Below are positions 26,170 through 33,980 of a stretch of DNA of 64,000 nucleotides, one piece after another. Each line of letters starts with the position of its first letter. Positions within the stretch are counted from its first letter, which is position 1. The translations under genes were made by a program, and so were the position numbers. The stretch is from positions 1 to 64,000 of the forward strand of contig CAZWDT010000002.1 in NCBI GenBank assembly GCA_964632755.1. Direction: 5' to 3'. The stretch is from JAFGMR01 sp964632755. GTDB lineage: Archaea > Halobacteriota > Methanosarcinia > Methanotrichales > Methanotrichaceae. Under the pieces are notes generated by a model, which was not told the DNA's origin, did not search any database, and saw only the letters and a list, made by a program, of their open reading frames with translations.

Positions 26170-26448
26170 CTATCGTTCCATTTGAGGTTCCAGGCCTCGC
26201 AAAATCTCCTCGACCAATGGCAGATCCTTGAGGATTTGGTCGAGGGGGATCTCCTCCCCATCCATGCCAAGGGCTGTTGCGCCAGAAGGCGCAACGATCA
26301 CGATGGCCTCCGGGGACTTGGTGACGCTGATGACGCCTCCCCTCGCCCCTGGATGGAATCCATATCTGATTCGGGCGATCGGTATAAGGATTGCTGAGGG
26401 TAGCTCGATGGGTGGATCGGCGGCCATCTCCTCCCAGCATCCCTTCAT
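26170..26448 (-). CDS. Short GerW-like protein
   Basis: 92 residues. The sequence AILIPIARIRYGFHPGARGGVISVTKSPEAIVIVAP resembles the GerW/YtfJ core (stretches of IIP-(V/I)-x-(R/K)-x-x-x-GFGAG, then GGGVSI-x-P-VAVI) found in full in the gene at 27013, but it lacks the long glycine loop. I infer a shortened paralog. It overlaps the DUF2953 gene by four bases. There is no signal peptide. Confidence 0.5.
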   Translation of the reverse strand: MKGCWEEMAADPPIELPSAILIPIARIRYGFHPGARGGVISVTKSPEAIVIVAPSGATALGMDGEEIPLDQILKDLPLVEEILRGLEPQMER

Positions 26449-27002
26449 ATGGTCCTCCGGGCGATCTTAATTGCCATCCTGAGCACCTTTGCCGAGGCGA
26501 GGAAGGAGAGAATGGGCGCAATCAGGCGATAGGGCCAGAGCCTGAGAGAGCCCTCGGCCGCCCCTTCCAGGCATTCTCGATCGAAGGATGGCTCGATGCA
26601 TAGGTCGATGAAGAGTACTCCTGCAATGGCGTAGAGGTATCCAAGCAGCATCCCCGTCTCCGCTGGATCGGCAAGGCCGATCGTGATCGTGCCCTTCATG
26701 TCGCGGATCTGGACTGCTCCAAGACATCCGCGGACCAATCGCCAAATGCGCGCCGCAATCTCGCGATCGCCGAGGATCTCCAGCATCTCCCTCCACTGGA
26801 AGGGCTCCTCGCTGCCCTGCTCGTCCTCATCAGCCGAGCCCAGGGCCTTATCCCTTTCCGTGGCCATATCCGTTCCAACGAGGCCGAAGAGCCAGCCGAG
26901 GCGCACCATTGCCCTTCCCTGGGCGAGCCTAAGCCTGAGGTCGATGGGGATAAAGGGGAGGGCTAGGGCGATTAGGAACAACGCTAGGAGGATCGCCATC
27001 AT
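26445..27002 (-). CDS. DUF2953 family membrane protein
   Basis: 185 residues. An N-terminal helix (MMAILLALFLIALALPFIPI) precedes a basic and hydrophobic body with LGWLFGLV and a later FLASAKVLRMAIKIARR tail; the pattern of IDLRLRLAQGRAMVRLGWLFG fits DUF2953 (YtfI-like). In Bacillus, ytfI and the GerW-family gene ytfJ are adjacent, and the same pairing is seen here: GerW is 10 bases upstream. Function is unknown. Confidence 0.65.
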   Translation of the reverse strand: MMAILLALFLIALALPFIPIDLRLRLAQGRAMVRLGWLFGLVGTDMATERDKALGSADEDEQGSEEPFQWREMLEILGDREIAARIWRLVRGCLGAVQIRDMKGTITIGLADPAETGMLLGYLYAIAGVLFIDLCIEPSFDRECLEGAAEGSLRLWPYRLIAPILSFLASAKVLRMAIKIARRTI

Positions 27003-27012
27003 CCATTCGCCC

Positions 27013-27432
27013 TCACTCGGTTACGGGAACGCTTACAGCCTCCTTGGAGGGCTTCTCTTCCTCCTCGCCGTGCTTCTTCATCATCTTTGGGACCCCCTCT
27101 GCGAGCTTTGGGATGAACTCGGCTGCCTTCTCGAGGAGCATCTGCTGCGTCGACGCCCTTCCTGGATGAAGCTGCTCTATCCTCACGCCCTCCTTCTCCA
27201 GTATGATCACAGCGACTGGCTTGATCGATACGCCGCCGCCGGCGCCTCCGCCCTCGCTTGCTTCCTTCCCCTCCTCGCCTCCCGCGCCAGCGCCAAATCC
27301 CATCTTGATGCTCACGAGGGGGATGATCGTCTTGTCATCGAATGTGGCAGCGTCGCCGACGACCGTCCTTGCAGTCATCACCTTCTCCATCTCTCCGAAC
27401 GCTGTCCTCAATAGGTTCTCGATGTTGTTCAT
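27013..27432 (-). CDS. GerW family (YtfJ-like) protein
   Basis: 139 residues with MNNIENLLRTAFGEMEKV, KTIIPLVSIKMGFGAGAGG, a glycine- and glutamate-rich loop, and GGGVSIKPVAVIILEKEGV, which define the GerW family. Bacterial members act in spore germination; archaeal ones have no known role since archaea do not sporulate. A charged C-terminal tail ends the protein. First gene of a six-gene minus-strand operon, with the AT-rich promoter upstream. Confidence 0.85.
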   Translation of the reverse strand: MNNIENLLRTAFGEMEKVMTARTVVGDAATFDDKTIIPLVSIKMGFGAGAGGEEGKEASEGGGAGGGVSIKPVAVIILEKEGVRIEQLHPGRASTQQMLLEKAAEFIPKLAEGVPKMMKKHGEEEEKPSKEAVSVPVTE

Positions 27433-27855
27433 ATTCCCACTCCTAATGTGATAATATATCTCAACCTAGAAAAAGCATTTCTTTCGATGGTCTCGTATAG
27501 TCCCAAAAGCTTCGGCTGAATCTCCGGAGGGCGGAGGTGGCGAAGAATGAAGGCCATATATGCCGCCTTCGCCCACCTATTAACCAAGCCATGCTTTGTG
27601 GGCATATCCTGGCATTGGTCATCGGTTAAGGGAATTATGTAAATATATGACACTATGAATTTTATAATTTGAGATTCGTAGTAGTAGGGTCGTTTTGAGG
27701 AAAACGACTTCACTTGACTCAGTTCCCACGTCGAGAACCAATGTTGCGATTAGGTCTGTAAACCCAATTCAACCAGAGGCGGACTTAACCGATGACACAT
27801 GCATATCCTGGATGGAAATGCGTCTTATGGCAGGGGGACGAGCTAGGTCGAATTG
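27433..27855. other. AT-rich gap between the GerW operon and the glycan locus
   Basis: No gene recognised. It contains the GerW promoter region and a perfect hairpin at 27689-27708: GTCGTTTT, loop GAGG, AAAACGAC. Base composition shifts sharply toward AT here and stays low through the next gene, suggesting a junction of acquired DNA. Confidence 0.35.
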
Positions 27856-28932
27856 TCATGGCATAATATTAAAAAACGACTGTATTGACTCGGAGTCCAT
27901 CCCATAAGACCTCAGAATCTGCCTAATCTGTGGGGTAGAATTCTCCAGATTGTGATTGATATGCCGGAGCCTTTCCTCCGCAGTGGGACGATCTATCGCT
28001 TTATCTCTAATCATATTGCTCAAGAATAGATCGTAGTCGGAGAACCCTAGCATTTTATATGATATAAAATTTTTTATTAGTGCCAAATTGCAATCGGATC
28101 GCCAAGAATCTGGAAAATAATCGGGTTTTTGCCAATCCAGCTCGCTTGTAATGGCATCCATGATCCTAGAATCATTATACTTCTCATAAAAGAAAGGGTG
28201 TATCCTCTCAGTATTTGCGCCAAATCCCTTGATGAAATCGCTAGCGCCATATATTAGAATATATGGATTAATATAATACGGATTCTTAAACATCTCTTTT
28301 AGTATTGCCCATGCCAATTTTAAATGCAGGAGATCATATCTTCCCTTTAAAGCATTAAACGTATACTCTTTGATTCCAAAGAGGCCTAATTTATATGATG
28401 TGTTTTCATAGTTATTTGTACCATCTAAAATATAGTTTATATCGTATTTATGGAGTAGTTTAGGGATCCATTTGCTTACTCCACCTCGACAACCAATACA
28501 AAATGTTTGAATCATTCCCGGATTTGGCTCTTTTATCCAAGCTAATAATATCTTTTTAAACAGGTGTCTATTTCTTTTAACATCATTATCTATTACAATA
28601 ATTTTGATGCCTAATTCTTCGGATATTTTCTTTACGTTCTCCTTAGTCCTTTCTGGCATATGCCCGTTATCGTAACAGTAGGCGAGGGGCTGCAGTCCCC
28701 AATCTCTAATCGCTCTTAGCGCTAAATAGCTGCTATCTCTGCCTCCACTTAATCCAATTAGGCAATTAAACTCTTTTGTTTCTGATTTTATTTTAGTTAG
28801 GATCTTATCTAATCCCCCCTCTTCTTTATAAATATATGCGGGTGGTGATCTGCAATAGTTGCATACATTCTCAGAGTCAAATGTTATGAAGGGATGTGCA
28901 TTTGAGAGCAAGCATGTGCTGCAATAATTCAT
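27856..28932 (-). CDS. N-acetyl sugar amidotransferase-like PP-loop protein
   Basis: 358 residues. N-terminal Cys pairs (CSTC at 4-7 and CNYC near 24-27) form a probable zinc site. The PP-loop CLIGLSGGRDSSYLALRAI activates a substrate with ATP, and FCIGCRGG adds further Cys. This is the WbpG/PseA-like family that works with HisH and HisF homologs to make amidino sugars for surface polysaccharides. No HisH/HisF partner is visible in the window. The gene is much more AT-rich than its neighbours, with codons such as ATA, AAT and TTA common, so horizontal acquisition is likely. It is transcribed away from GT2. Confidence 0.78.
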   Translation of the reverse strand: MNYCSTCLLSNAHPFITFDSENVCNYCRSPPAYIYKEEGGLDKILTKIKSETKEFNCLIGLSGGRDSSYLALRAIRDWGLQPLAYCYDNGHMPERTKENVKKISEELGIKIIVIDNDVKRNRHLFKKILLAWIKEPNPGMIQTFCIGCRGGVSKWIPKLLHKYDINYILDGTNNYENTSYKLGLFGIKEYTFNALKGRYDLLHLKLAWAILKEMFKNPYYINPYILIYGASDFIKGFGANTERIHPFFYEKYNDSRIMDAITSELDWQKPDYFPDSWRSDCNLALIKNFISYKMLGFSDYDLFLSNMIRDKAIDRPTAEERLRHINHNLENSTPQIRQILRSYGMDSESIQSFFNIMP

Positions 28933-29235
28933 ATTATGTGTCTGGTCTATATCCTTAAAACGTTTTGGTTATTCGATCAGCATCTCTAGCATGCGCACGA
29001 TATCGAGCAAGTACAGGCAAGATTTTATATATCGAACCGGACCATTTTATTTGGAAAGACAGCTCCATTGGCGGTGGCCTGGTCCACGATGGCGGATCAG
29101 ATGAAATATCTTTGGAAGCTCCAACGGACGATCCCGACGGATGGAGACAAAGGGTGTGTCGCCAGAAAAGAATATAAAACGTCGATCCTAAAGCATGATG
29201 CTGATAATCTGGGGGGGGGTCTCGGGTGATATCGG
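28933..29235. other. Divergent intergenic region of the glycan locus
   Basis: No well-supported gene. It carries a TATA-like AATATAAAAC near 29170 for GT2, and GGTGA at 29225. On the minus strand, 28975-29003 resembles 44187-44215 (about 23 of 29 bases), with both reading (I/D)IVR(I/M)LE(I/M)LI in translation; these may be remnants of one small gene. Confidence 0.3.
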
Positions 29236-30183
29236 ATGTATAAGGGGAGGAGGATCTGTGCTGTCGTTCCAGCCTTCAACGAGGAGCGGCTCATAGAGAG
29301 GACGCTTTGCTCGATGCCGGATCTGGTCGACAGGACATACGTCGTCGACGACGGATCCTCGGATGGGACGGCTGGACTCGCGCTCTCAATGGCCGAGGTG
29401 GACGAGCGGATCCAATTGATCGCCCATGATCGCAATATGGGCGTAGGTGCCGCTATTGCGAGCGGATATAAGGCGGCTCTTGCCGGTGGCATGGATATCG
29501 CCGTCGTGATGGCTGGCGACGACCAGATGGATCCCGCGGCGATGACATCCCTCCTCGATCCCATTGTGGGGGGAAGGGTCGACTACTCCAAGGGAAACCG
29601 CCTGTTCAGCCGGGAGTACTGGCAGGGCATGAGCAGATGGCGCTTCGTCGGAAATGCCATGCTCACCTTTCTGACCAAGATCTCCTCGGGATACTGGGAT
29701 CTGATGGACCCTCAAAACGGCTACACAGCGATCAGCCGCCGCGCGTTAGAGAGCATCGACGTGGACTCATTATACCCAGGATACGGCTACTGCAACGACC
29801 TCCTCGTCAAGCTGAACGTCTATGGCTTTCGGGCTGTCGACGTGGTCATTCCTGCAAGGTATGGGGATGAGAAGTCAAAGATCAAATACCGAATGTACAT
29901 ACCCAAGGTATCGCTCCTCCTTTTATGCGACTTCTTCTGGAGGCTGAAGGTCAAGTACATATGCATGGACTTTCATCCCCTCGTCCTCTTCTACATCCTG
30001 GGCGTGGTGCTCGTTCCTCTAGGAATGCTGGTTGCCATATACTCCATCTACTACAAGTTCGTGCTCGGAGGCTCTCTCTTCATAAGGGGCGTCCTCTCGT
30101 TTCTCATACTGATACTCGGGATGCAGTTCCTCTTCTTTGCCATGCTCTTCGATATGCAGGACAACAATCGCGAGGAGCGATGA
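29236..30183 (+). CDS. Glycosyltransferase family 2 with C-terminal membrane helices
   Basis: 315 residues. The N-terminal GT-A domain has CAVVPAFNEERLI, VVDDGSSDGT, the DDQMDP metal-binding acidic motif (about residues 95-100) and a conserved NGYTAIS. Two C-terminal membrane helices (LVLFYILGVVLVPLGML and GVLSFLILILGMQFLFFAM) are typical of dolichyl-phosphate mannose or glucose synthase-like enzymes, which load a sugar on a lipid carrier. GGTGA precedes ATG by six bases. It overlaps the DUF354 gene by four bases. Confidence 0.88.
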   Translation: MYKGRRICAVVPAFNEERLIERTLCSMPDLVDRTYVVDDGSSDGTAGLALSMAEVDERIQLIAHDRNMGVGAAIASGYKAALAGGMDIAVVMAGDDQMDPAAMTSLLDPIVGGRVDYSKGNRLFSREYWQGMSRWRFVGNAMLTFLTKISSGYWDLMDPQNGYTAISRRALESIDVDSLYPGYGYCNDLLVKLNVYGFRAVDVVIPARYGDEKSKIKYRMYIPKVSLLLLCDFFWRLKVKYICMDFHPLVLFYILGVVLVPLGMLVAIYSIYYKFVLGGSLFIRGVLSFLILILGMQFLFFAMLFDMQDNNREER

Positions 30184-31232
30184 GGATACTGATCGATACG
30201 GGCCACCCGGCCCATGTCCATCTCTTCAAGAACTTCATCTGGGAGATGGAGCGGCGCGGGCATCGGATAAGGGTCACTGCGAGAGATAAGGAGGTGACGC
30301 TTCAATTGCTCTCTGCCTATGGCATCCCCCATCTGCCGATAGGCAGAGCCAGCCATAGGGGATACGGCCTCCTTCGGGAGTGGATTGAAAGGGATTTGCT
30401 GATCTACAGGGAGGCGAGGAGGTTTCGGCCGGACTGCCTCATAGGCGTCCTAAATCCAGCCGTTGCCCATTCGAGCAAGCTTATTGGCCGAAAGTCCCTG
30501 ATATTCACCGACACAGAGCCTGAGGCCGTGGGCTTTCCGCTCGCAGATATGCTGACCCTTCCATTCGCTGACGTGATCCTTGCCCCAACATCTGTGAGGC
30601 ACGACTACGGCAGGAGGGCTGTGCGGGTGAAAAGCTATAAGGAGCTCGCCTACCTTCACCCCGACAACTTCCGCCCGGATGAGGGGGTGGTGAGGGATCT
30701 TGGCCTCTCTCCCGACGGGTACGTCATTCTCCGCTTCATCAGCTGGAATTCCTACCACGACAGGGGCCGGAATGGCCTCTCGATCGAGGGCAAGAGAAGG
30801 CTTGTGGAGGAGATCGGAAGGCATTCGAGGGTCCTCATCTCCTCCGAGTCGCCGCTTCCCCGGGACCTCGAACGCTTCCGCCTCGAAATCTCCCCGGAGA
30901 AGCTGCACCATCTCCTCTTCTATGCGAAGATGCTCGTCTGCGATTCTCAGACGATGGCAACCGAGGCCGGGGTGCTCGGATGCCCGGTTATCAGATGCAA
31001 CTCCTTCGTGGGCCGAAGGGATATGGGAAACTTCATCGAGCTGGAGGAGAAGTACGAACTCATCATGAACTGCAGGGAGGAAGGAGAGGCGCTTGAAAAG
31101 GCGCTCGACCTGGTAGCAACCCCTGATATCAAGTCCATCTGGCAGGAGCGAAGAAAGAGGTGCTTGAGGGACAAGATTGACCTATCTCGATTCATGGTAG
31201 ATCTTGTGGAAGAGCTCCCTTTTGGGAGATGA
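30180..31232 (+). CDS. DUF354 family protein (GT-B-like)
   Basis: 350 residues from ATG 30180, which overlaps the GT2 stop (ATGA). The start MRILIDTGHPAHVHLFKNFIWEMERRGH and TDTEPEAV are characteristic of DUF354, a family with a two-Rossmann fold like UDP-GlcNAc 2-epimerase and GT-B glycosyltransferases. The C-terminal half has the nucleotide-sugar-binding-like QTMATEAGVLGCPVIRCNS. Role in surface glycan synthesis is inferred from position; the specific reaction is unknown. Confidence 0.82.
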   Translation: MRILIDTGHPAHVHLFKNFIWEMERRGHRIRVTARDKEVTLQLLSAYGIPHLPIGRASHRGYGLLREWIERDLLIYREARRFRPDCLIGVLNPAVAHSSKLIGRKSLIFTDTEPEAVGFPLADMLTLPFADVILAPTSVRHDYGRRAVRVKSYKELAYLHPDNFRPDEGVVRDLGLSPDGYVILRFISWNSYHDRGRNGLSIEGKRRLVEEIGRHSRVLISSESPLPRDLERFRLEISPEKLHHLLFYAKMLVCDSQTMATEAGVLGCPVIRCNSFVGRRDMGNFIELEEKYELIMNCREEGEALEKALDLVATPDIKSIWQERRKRCLRDKIDLSRFMVDLVEELPFGR

Positions 31233-31247
31233 GGGCGGCAGATCGCG

Positions 31248-32294
31248 GTGATCGATATTCATGAAGCGTTGATGGGGAAAAGCCGTCTTTGGGATCAGTT
31301 CACTAGGAGGAAGGAGTATCGCTCCTTGCGGCATGACGAGCACGGGCGCTACATCCCCGACAGGGACGATCTCGACTGCCTCACAGACCCTGCGGTCTCC
31401 AGGTATCTGCAGCAGTTGGGCTATTTCCCCGAGTATCCGGAAGGAGAGGGCTTTGCTCTCTGCCTGACACATGACGTGGACGATATCTATCCGCCTGCAA
31501 GCCATATGCTCGCCTCTCTTCCTTATCTCATCGGCAGGGGAGAGCTCGACTGGCTTAGGCTCTCTCTCCTCTGGAGATGGAAGGGAAGAATGACCAGCCC
31601 TTACCGCAACTTCATGGATATCATCGACCTCGAGGATGCATACGATGCCAAGTCAACCTTCTTCTTCCTCTCGACGGAGAGGGATGTTCGCAGGTTCAGG
31701 TACGATATCGAGGAGCTGGAGGCGGATCTGGGCTCCATTATCGATAGGGGCTGGAGCGTTGGCCTCCATGGCGGATACTATGCCTACGACCGCCTGGAAG
31801 ACCTGATGAGCGAGAAGGCGCGACTGGAGGGGAGCCTCGGCCAGAAGGTCCTTGGCTATCGGGGCCATTATCTGAGGTTCGAGGTTCCGCGGACCTGGAA
31901 GCTGCTAGAGGAAGCGGACTTCTCTTACGACAGCACATTCGGCTACGGCCGCCATGCAGGTTTCAGGAATCAGATGTGCCATCCATATATCCCCTACAAC
32001 CTGGACGAGGAAAGATCGATCGACATCATGGAGATCCCCTTGAACCTGGCGGACATGGCCCTCTTCGGCCTTGGGATGGGAAAGGCGTGGGATGCGATAA
32101 AGGCGCTTATCGATGTCGTCGAGGTGAATAGAGGCGTAATGACGGTGCTCTGGCACAACAACATGTTCTCATCTCCCTTTCGGAGGGATTACCTTCGGCT
32201 TTATCGGAAGCTGCTCGACTACGGCAGGCGAAAGGAAGCCTGGATCACGTCGTCGGATGAGGTTTGGAGGTGGTTCGAGCATGGCAATCTATGA
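31248..32294 (+). CDS. Polysaccharide deacetylase-like protein
   Basis: 348 residues from GTG 31248 (ATG 31284-region alternatives exist). LCLTHDVDDIYP is the NodB-like metal-binding motif (His-Asp-Asp), STFFFLS and the VGLHGGYYAYD block supply the other His, and VLWHNNMF the C-terminal His. These indicate a carbohydrate esterase 4-like fold with a long N-terminal extension. It would deacetylate an N-acetyl sugar in the glycan. It overlaps the next gene by 14 bases. Confidence 0.78.
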   Translation: MIDIHEALMGKSRLWDQFTRRKEYRSLRHDEHGRYIPDRDDLDCLTDPAVSRYLQQLGYFPEYPEGEGFALCLTHDVDDIYPPASHMLASLPYLIGRGELDWLRLSLLWRWKGRMTSPYRNFMDIIDLEDAYDAKSTFFFLSTERDVRRFRYDIEELEADLGSIIDRGWSVGLHGGYYAYDRLEDLMSEKARLEGSLGQKVLGYRGHYLRFEVPRTWKLLEEADFSYDSTFGYGRHAGFRNQMCHPYIPYNLDEERSIDIMEIPLNLADMALFGLGMGKAWDAIKALIDVVEVNRGVMTVLWHNNMFSSPFRRDYLRLYRKLLDYGRRKEAWITSSDEVWRWFEHGNL

Positions 32295-33300
32295 GATGCT
32301 TGTGGACAGGGATTCGTGGGAAGGCTTCGTCGAGGAGAGCCCTCATGGGATGCTATTTCACAGATGGGACTTCCTCAAAATAATCGAGAAGCATACAGGC
32401 TACGAGTTCTTGCCCATTGGAGTCGAAAGAAAAGGCCAGCTCATAGGCCTTCTACCCCTCTTCTACAGGAGGTTTGCGGCCTTGAGGGTCCTCCTCTCTC
32501 CGCCACCGCGGACGAGCGTCCCCTATCTCGGACCAGTCTTGCCAACGGATCATGACCGCTTAACGCAGTCCACGAGGGAGGCGCACTCCAAGGCCGTGGT
32601 CCAGGCACTGCTCGATGTCATGAGAACGCTCTCGCCCCATCACACGGCGATCACCTGCGTCCCCGGGATTGGCGATGTCAGGCCATTCATATGGGGCGGA
32701 TTTCAGGCTGAGCCTCAGTACACATACGAGCTGGATCTAGACCGGCCCCTTCAGGAGATCTGGGATGGGATCCAATATCGTACGAGGAAGTACATCAAGG
32801 GGAACGCGGGCAAGATAAGCCTTCGCAGGGCGAGGTCGAGGGAAGATATCGAGGCCTTCTATCGGATGGAGGCTCTGAGGTACAGGAGCCAGGGGCTCAT
32901 GCCCCCTCTCGTCTCGGTGGATTATCTCGAGGATCTGGCAGATGCCTTTGGGGAGCAAATCCGCCTCTATCTCATCGAGGAAGGGGAGAATATTCTTGGG
33001 ATATGGGGCGTAGTCGTCTACAAGGATCGCTACCTAACCTGGGTTGGCGGCGTCAGGCCTGGGCAGGATAGCTCCCTGCAACATGTGAACGAGTGCGCCT
33101 ATTGGCTGACGATCGAGGGTGCGAGGGAGGAGGGATGCCGAGTCTATGAGCTCTCAGGCGCAAACACCCCAAGGCTCTGCCTCTTCAAGTCAAAGTTCGA
33201 TCCATCTCTTTCGACCTACTTTCGGGTGCACAAGAAGACGGCATTTGGAGCCGCTGGCGAGATGCTCTACCGGAGGGTTTTGAAGAGGCGGTTTAGATGA
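32281..33300 (+). CDS. FemAB/GNAT-type acyltransferase of the glycan locus
   Basis: 339 residues from ATG 32281. It has two GNAT-like halves: HGMLFHRWDFLKIIEKHTGYEFLPIGVE at the start and, later, RSREDIEAFYRMEALRYRSQGL with WGVVVYKDRYLTWVGG. This fits the FemAB-like (BioF2/CelD-type) acetyltransferase group common in exopolysaccharide loci, which can transfer amino acids or acyl groups to sugars. The substrate is unknown. It overlaps both neighbours. Confidence 0.75.
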   Translation: MAIYEMLVDRDSWEGFVEESPHGMLFHRWDFLKIIEKHTGYEFLPIGVERKGQLIGLLPLFYRRFAALRVLLSPPPRTSVPYLGPVLPTDHDRLTQSTREAHSKAVVQALLDVMRTLSPHHTAITCVPGIGDVRPFIWGGFQAEPQYTYELDLDRPLQEIWDGIQYRTRKYIKGNAGKISLRRARSREDIEAFYRMEALRYRSQGLMPPLVSVDYLEDLADAFGEQIRLYLIEEGENILGIWGVVVYKDRYLTWVGGVRPGQDSSLQHVNECAYWLTIEGAREEGCRVYELSGANTPRLCLFKSKFDPSLSTYFRVHKKTAFGAAGEMLYRRVLKRRFR

Positions 33301-33980
33301 AAGCTGGCCTCGATTTCCTGGCGAAGCTCGGGCTTCTGAAGAGGATCGCCATAACGAACGTGGACAACTGGGTCTACGCGAGGTGTTGGGATGGGGGGGA
33401 GCTCTTCAGGCCCCTGAATGACCAAGGCTCGCAGTTCTTTCAACGGCTCGGCAACTCCGGCGGCAAAGTGGAGAATTCGGGGCCTCGGCCTGACCTGAGC
33501 TCGCAGAGGGTAGCCGATGAGGGCGGTCTCGCCGGCCTCGACGAAGAATGGAAGCTTGGGTATCTCATGAGAAAAGGCTGCAGCGTCTATCTGGCGAGCC
33601 TAAAGGGCCGGCTTGCCGGTCGATATATCTCGTGCAATCTCGGCCAATTCAAGCCGTATTCCTACAACCGCCATAGCCTGTTCGCGGGGAGGGATGCATA
33701 TTACGTCTTCTTCTGTAGGACTTACGATCCCTTTAAGGGCAGGAGCATCTTTCCTGAGATGCTCTGCCGGATCTGCAGTGACATATGGAAAGAGGATCCA
33801 CGGGGAACGGTCTATATCTCGGCCGAGATCAAAAACGCGGCCTCACAGAAGGGAATCGAGAAGGCAGGCTTCGAGCGCGTCGGCCAGCTCAGATACCTTT
33901 CCGTCCTGAACCAGCCCCTGATATCCAGTCTCTCCCGGGGGGAGGATAGGGTCCTAAATGAGCCCCTGGACGGCGCCTGA
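33297..33980 (+). CDS. GNAT-like acyltransferase
   Basis: 227 residues starting by a four-base overlap (ATGA) with the previous gene. The segment CSVYLASLKGRLAGRYISCNLGQF followed by YVFFCRTYDPFKGRSIFPEML and ISAEIKNAASQKGIEKAGFERVGQLRYL has the GNAT core order, with the late NxxSxxxxxKxGF acetyl-CoA pattern. The N-terminal 90 residues are unrecognised. It converges with the membrane protein gene, overlapping it by 27 bases. Probably modifies a glycan sugar. Confidence 0.7.
   Translation: MKAGLDFLAKLGLLKRIAITNVDNWVYARCWDGGELFRPLNDQGSQFFQRLGNSGGKVENSGPRPDLSSQRVADEGGLAGLDEEWKLGYLMRKGCSVYLASLKGRLAGRYISCNLGQFKPYSYNRHSLFAGRDAYYVFFCRTYDPFKGRSIFPEMLCRICSDIWKEDPRGTVYISAEIKNAASQKGIEKAGFERVGQLRYLSVLNQPLISSLSRGEDRVLNEPLDGA

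Noticed and set aside
29089..29229. 47-codon ORF before GT2
   Set aside because: It covers the likely GT2 promoter, has a glycine run made by a G-tract and no recognisable motif.
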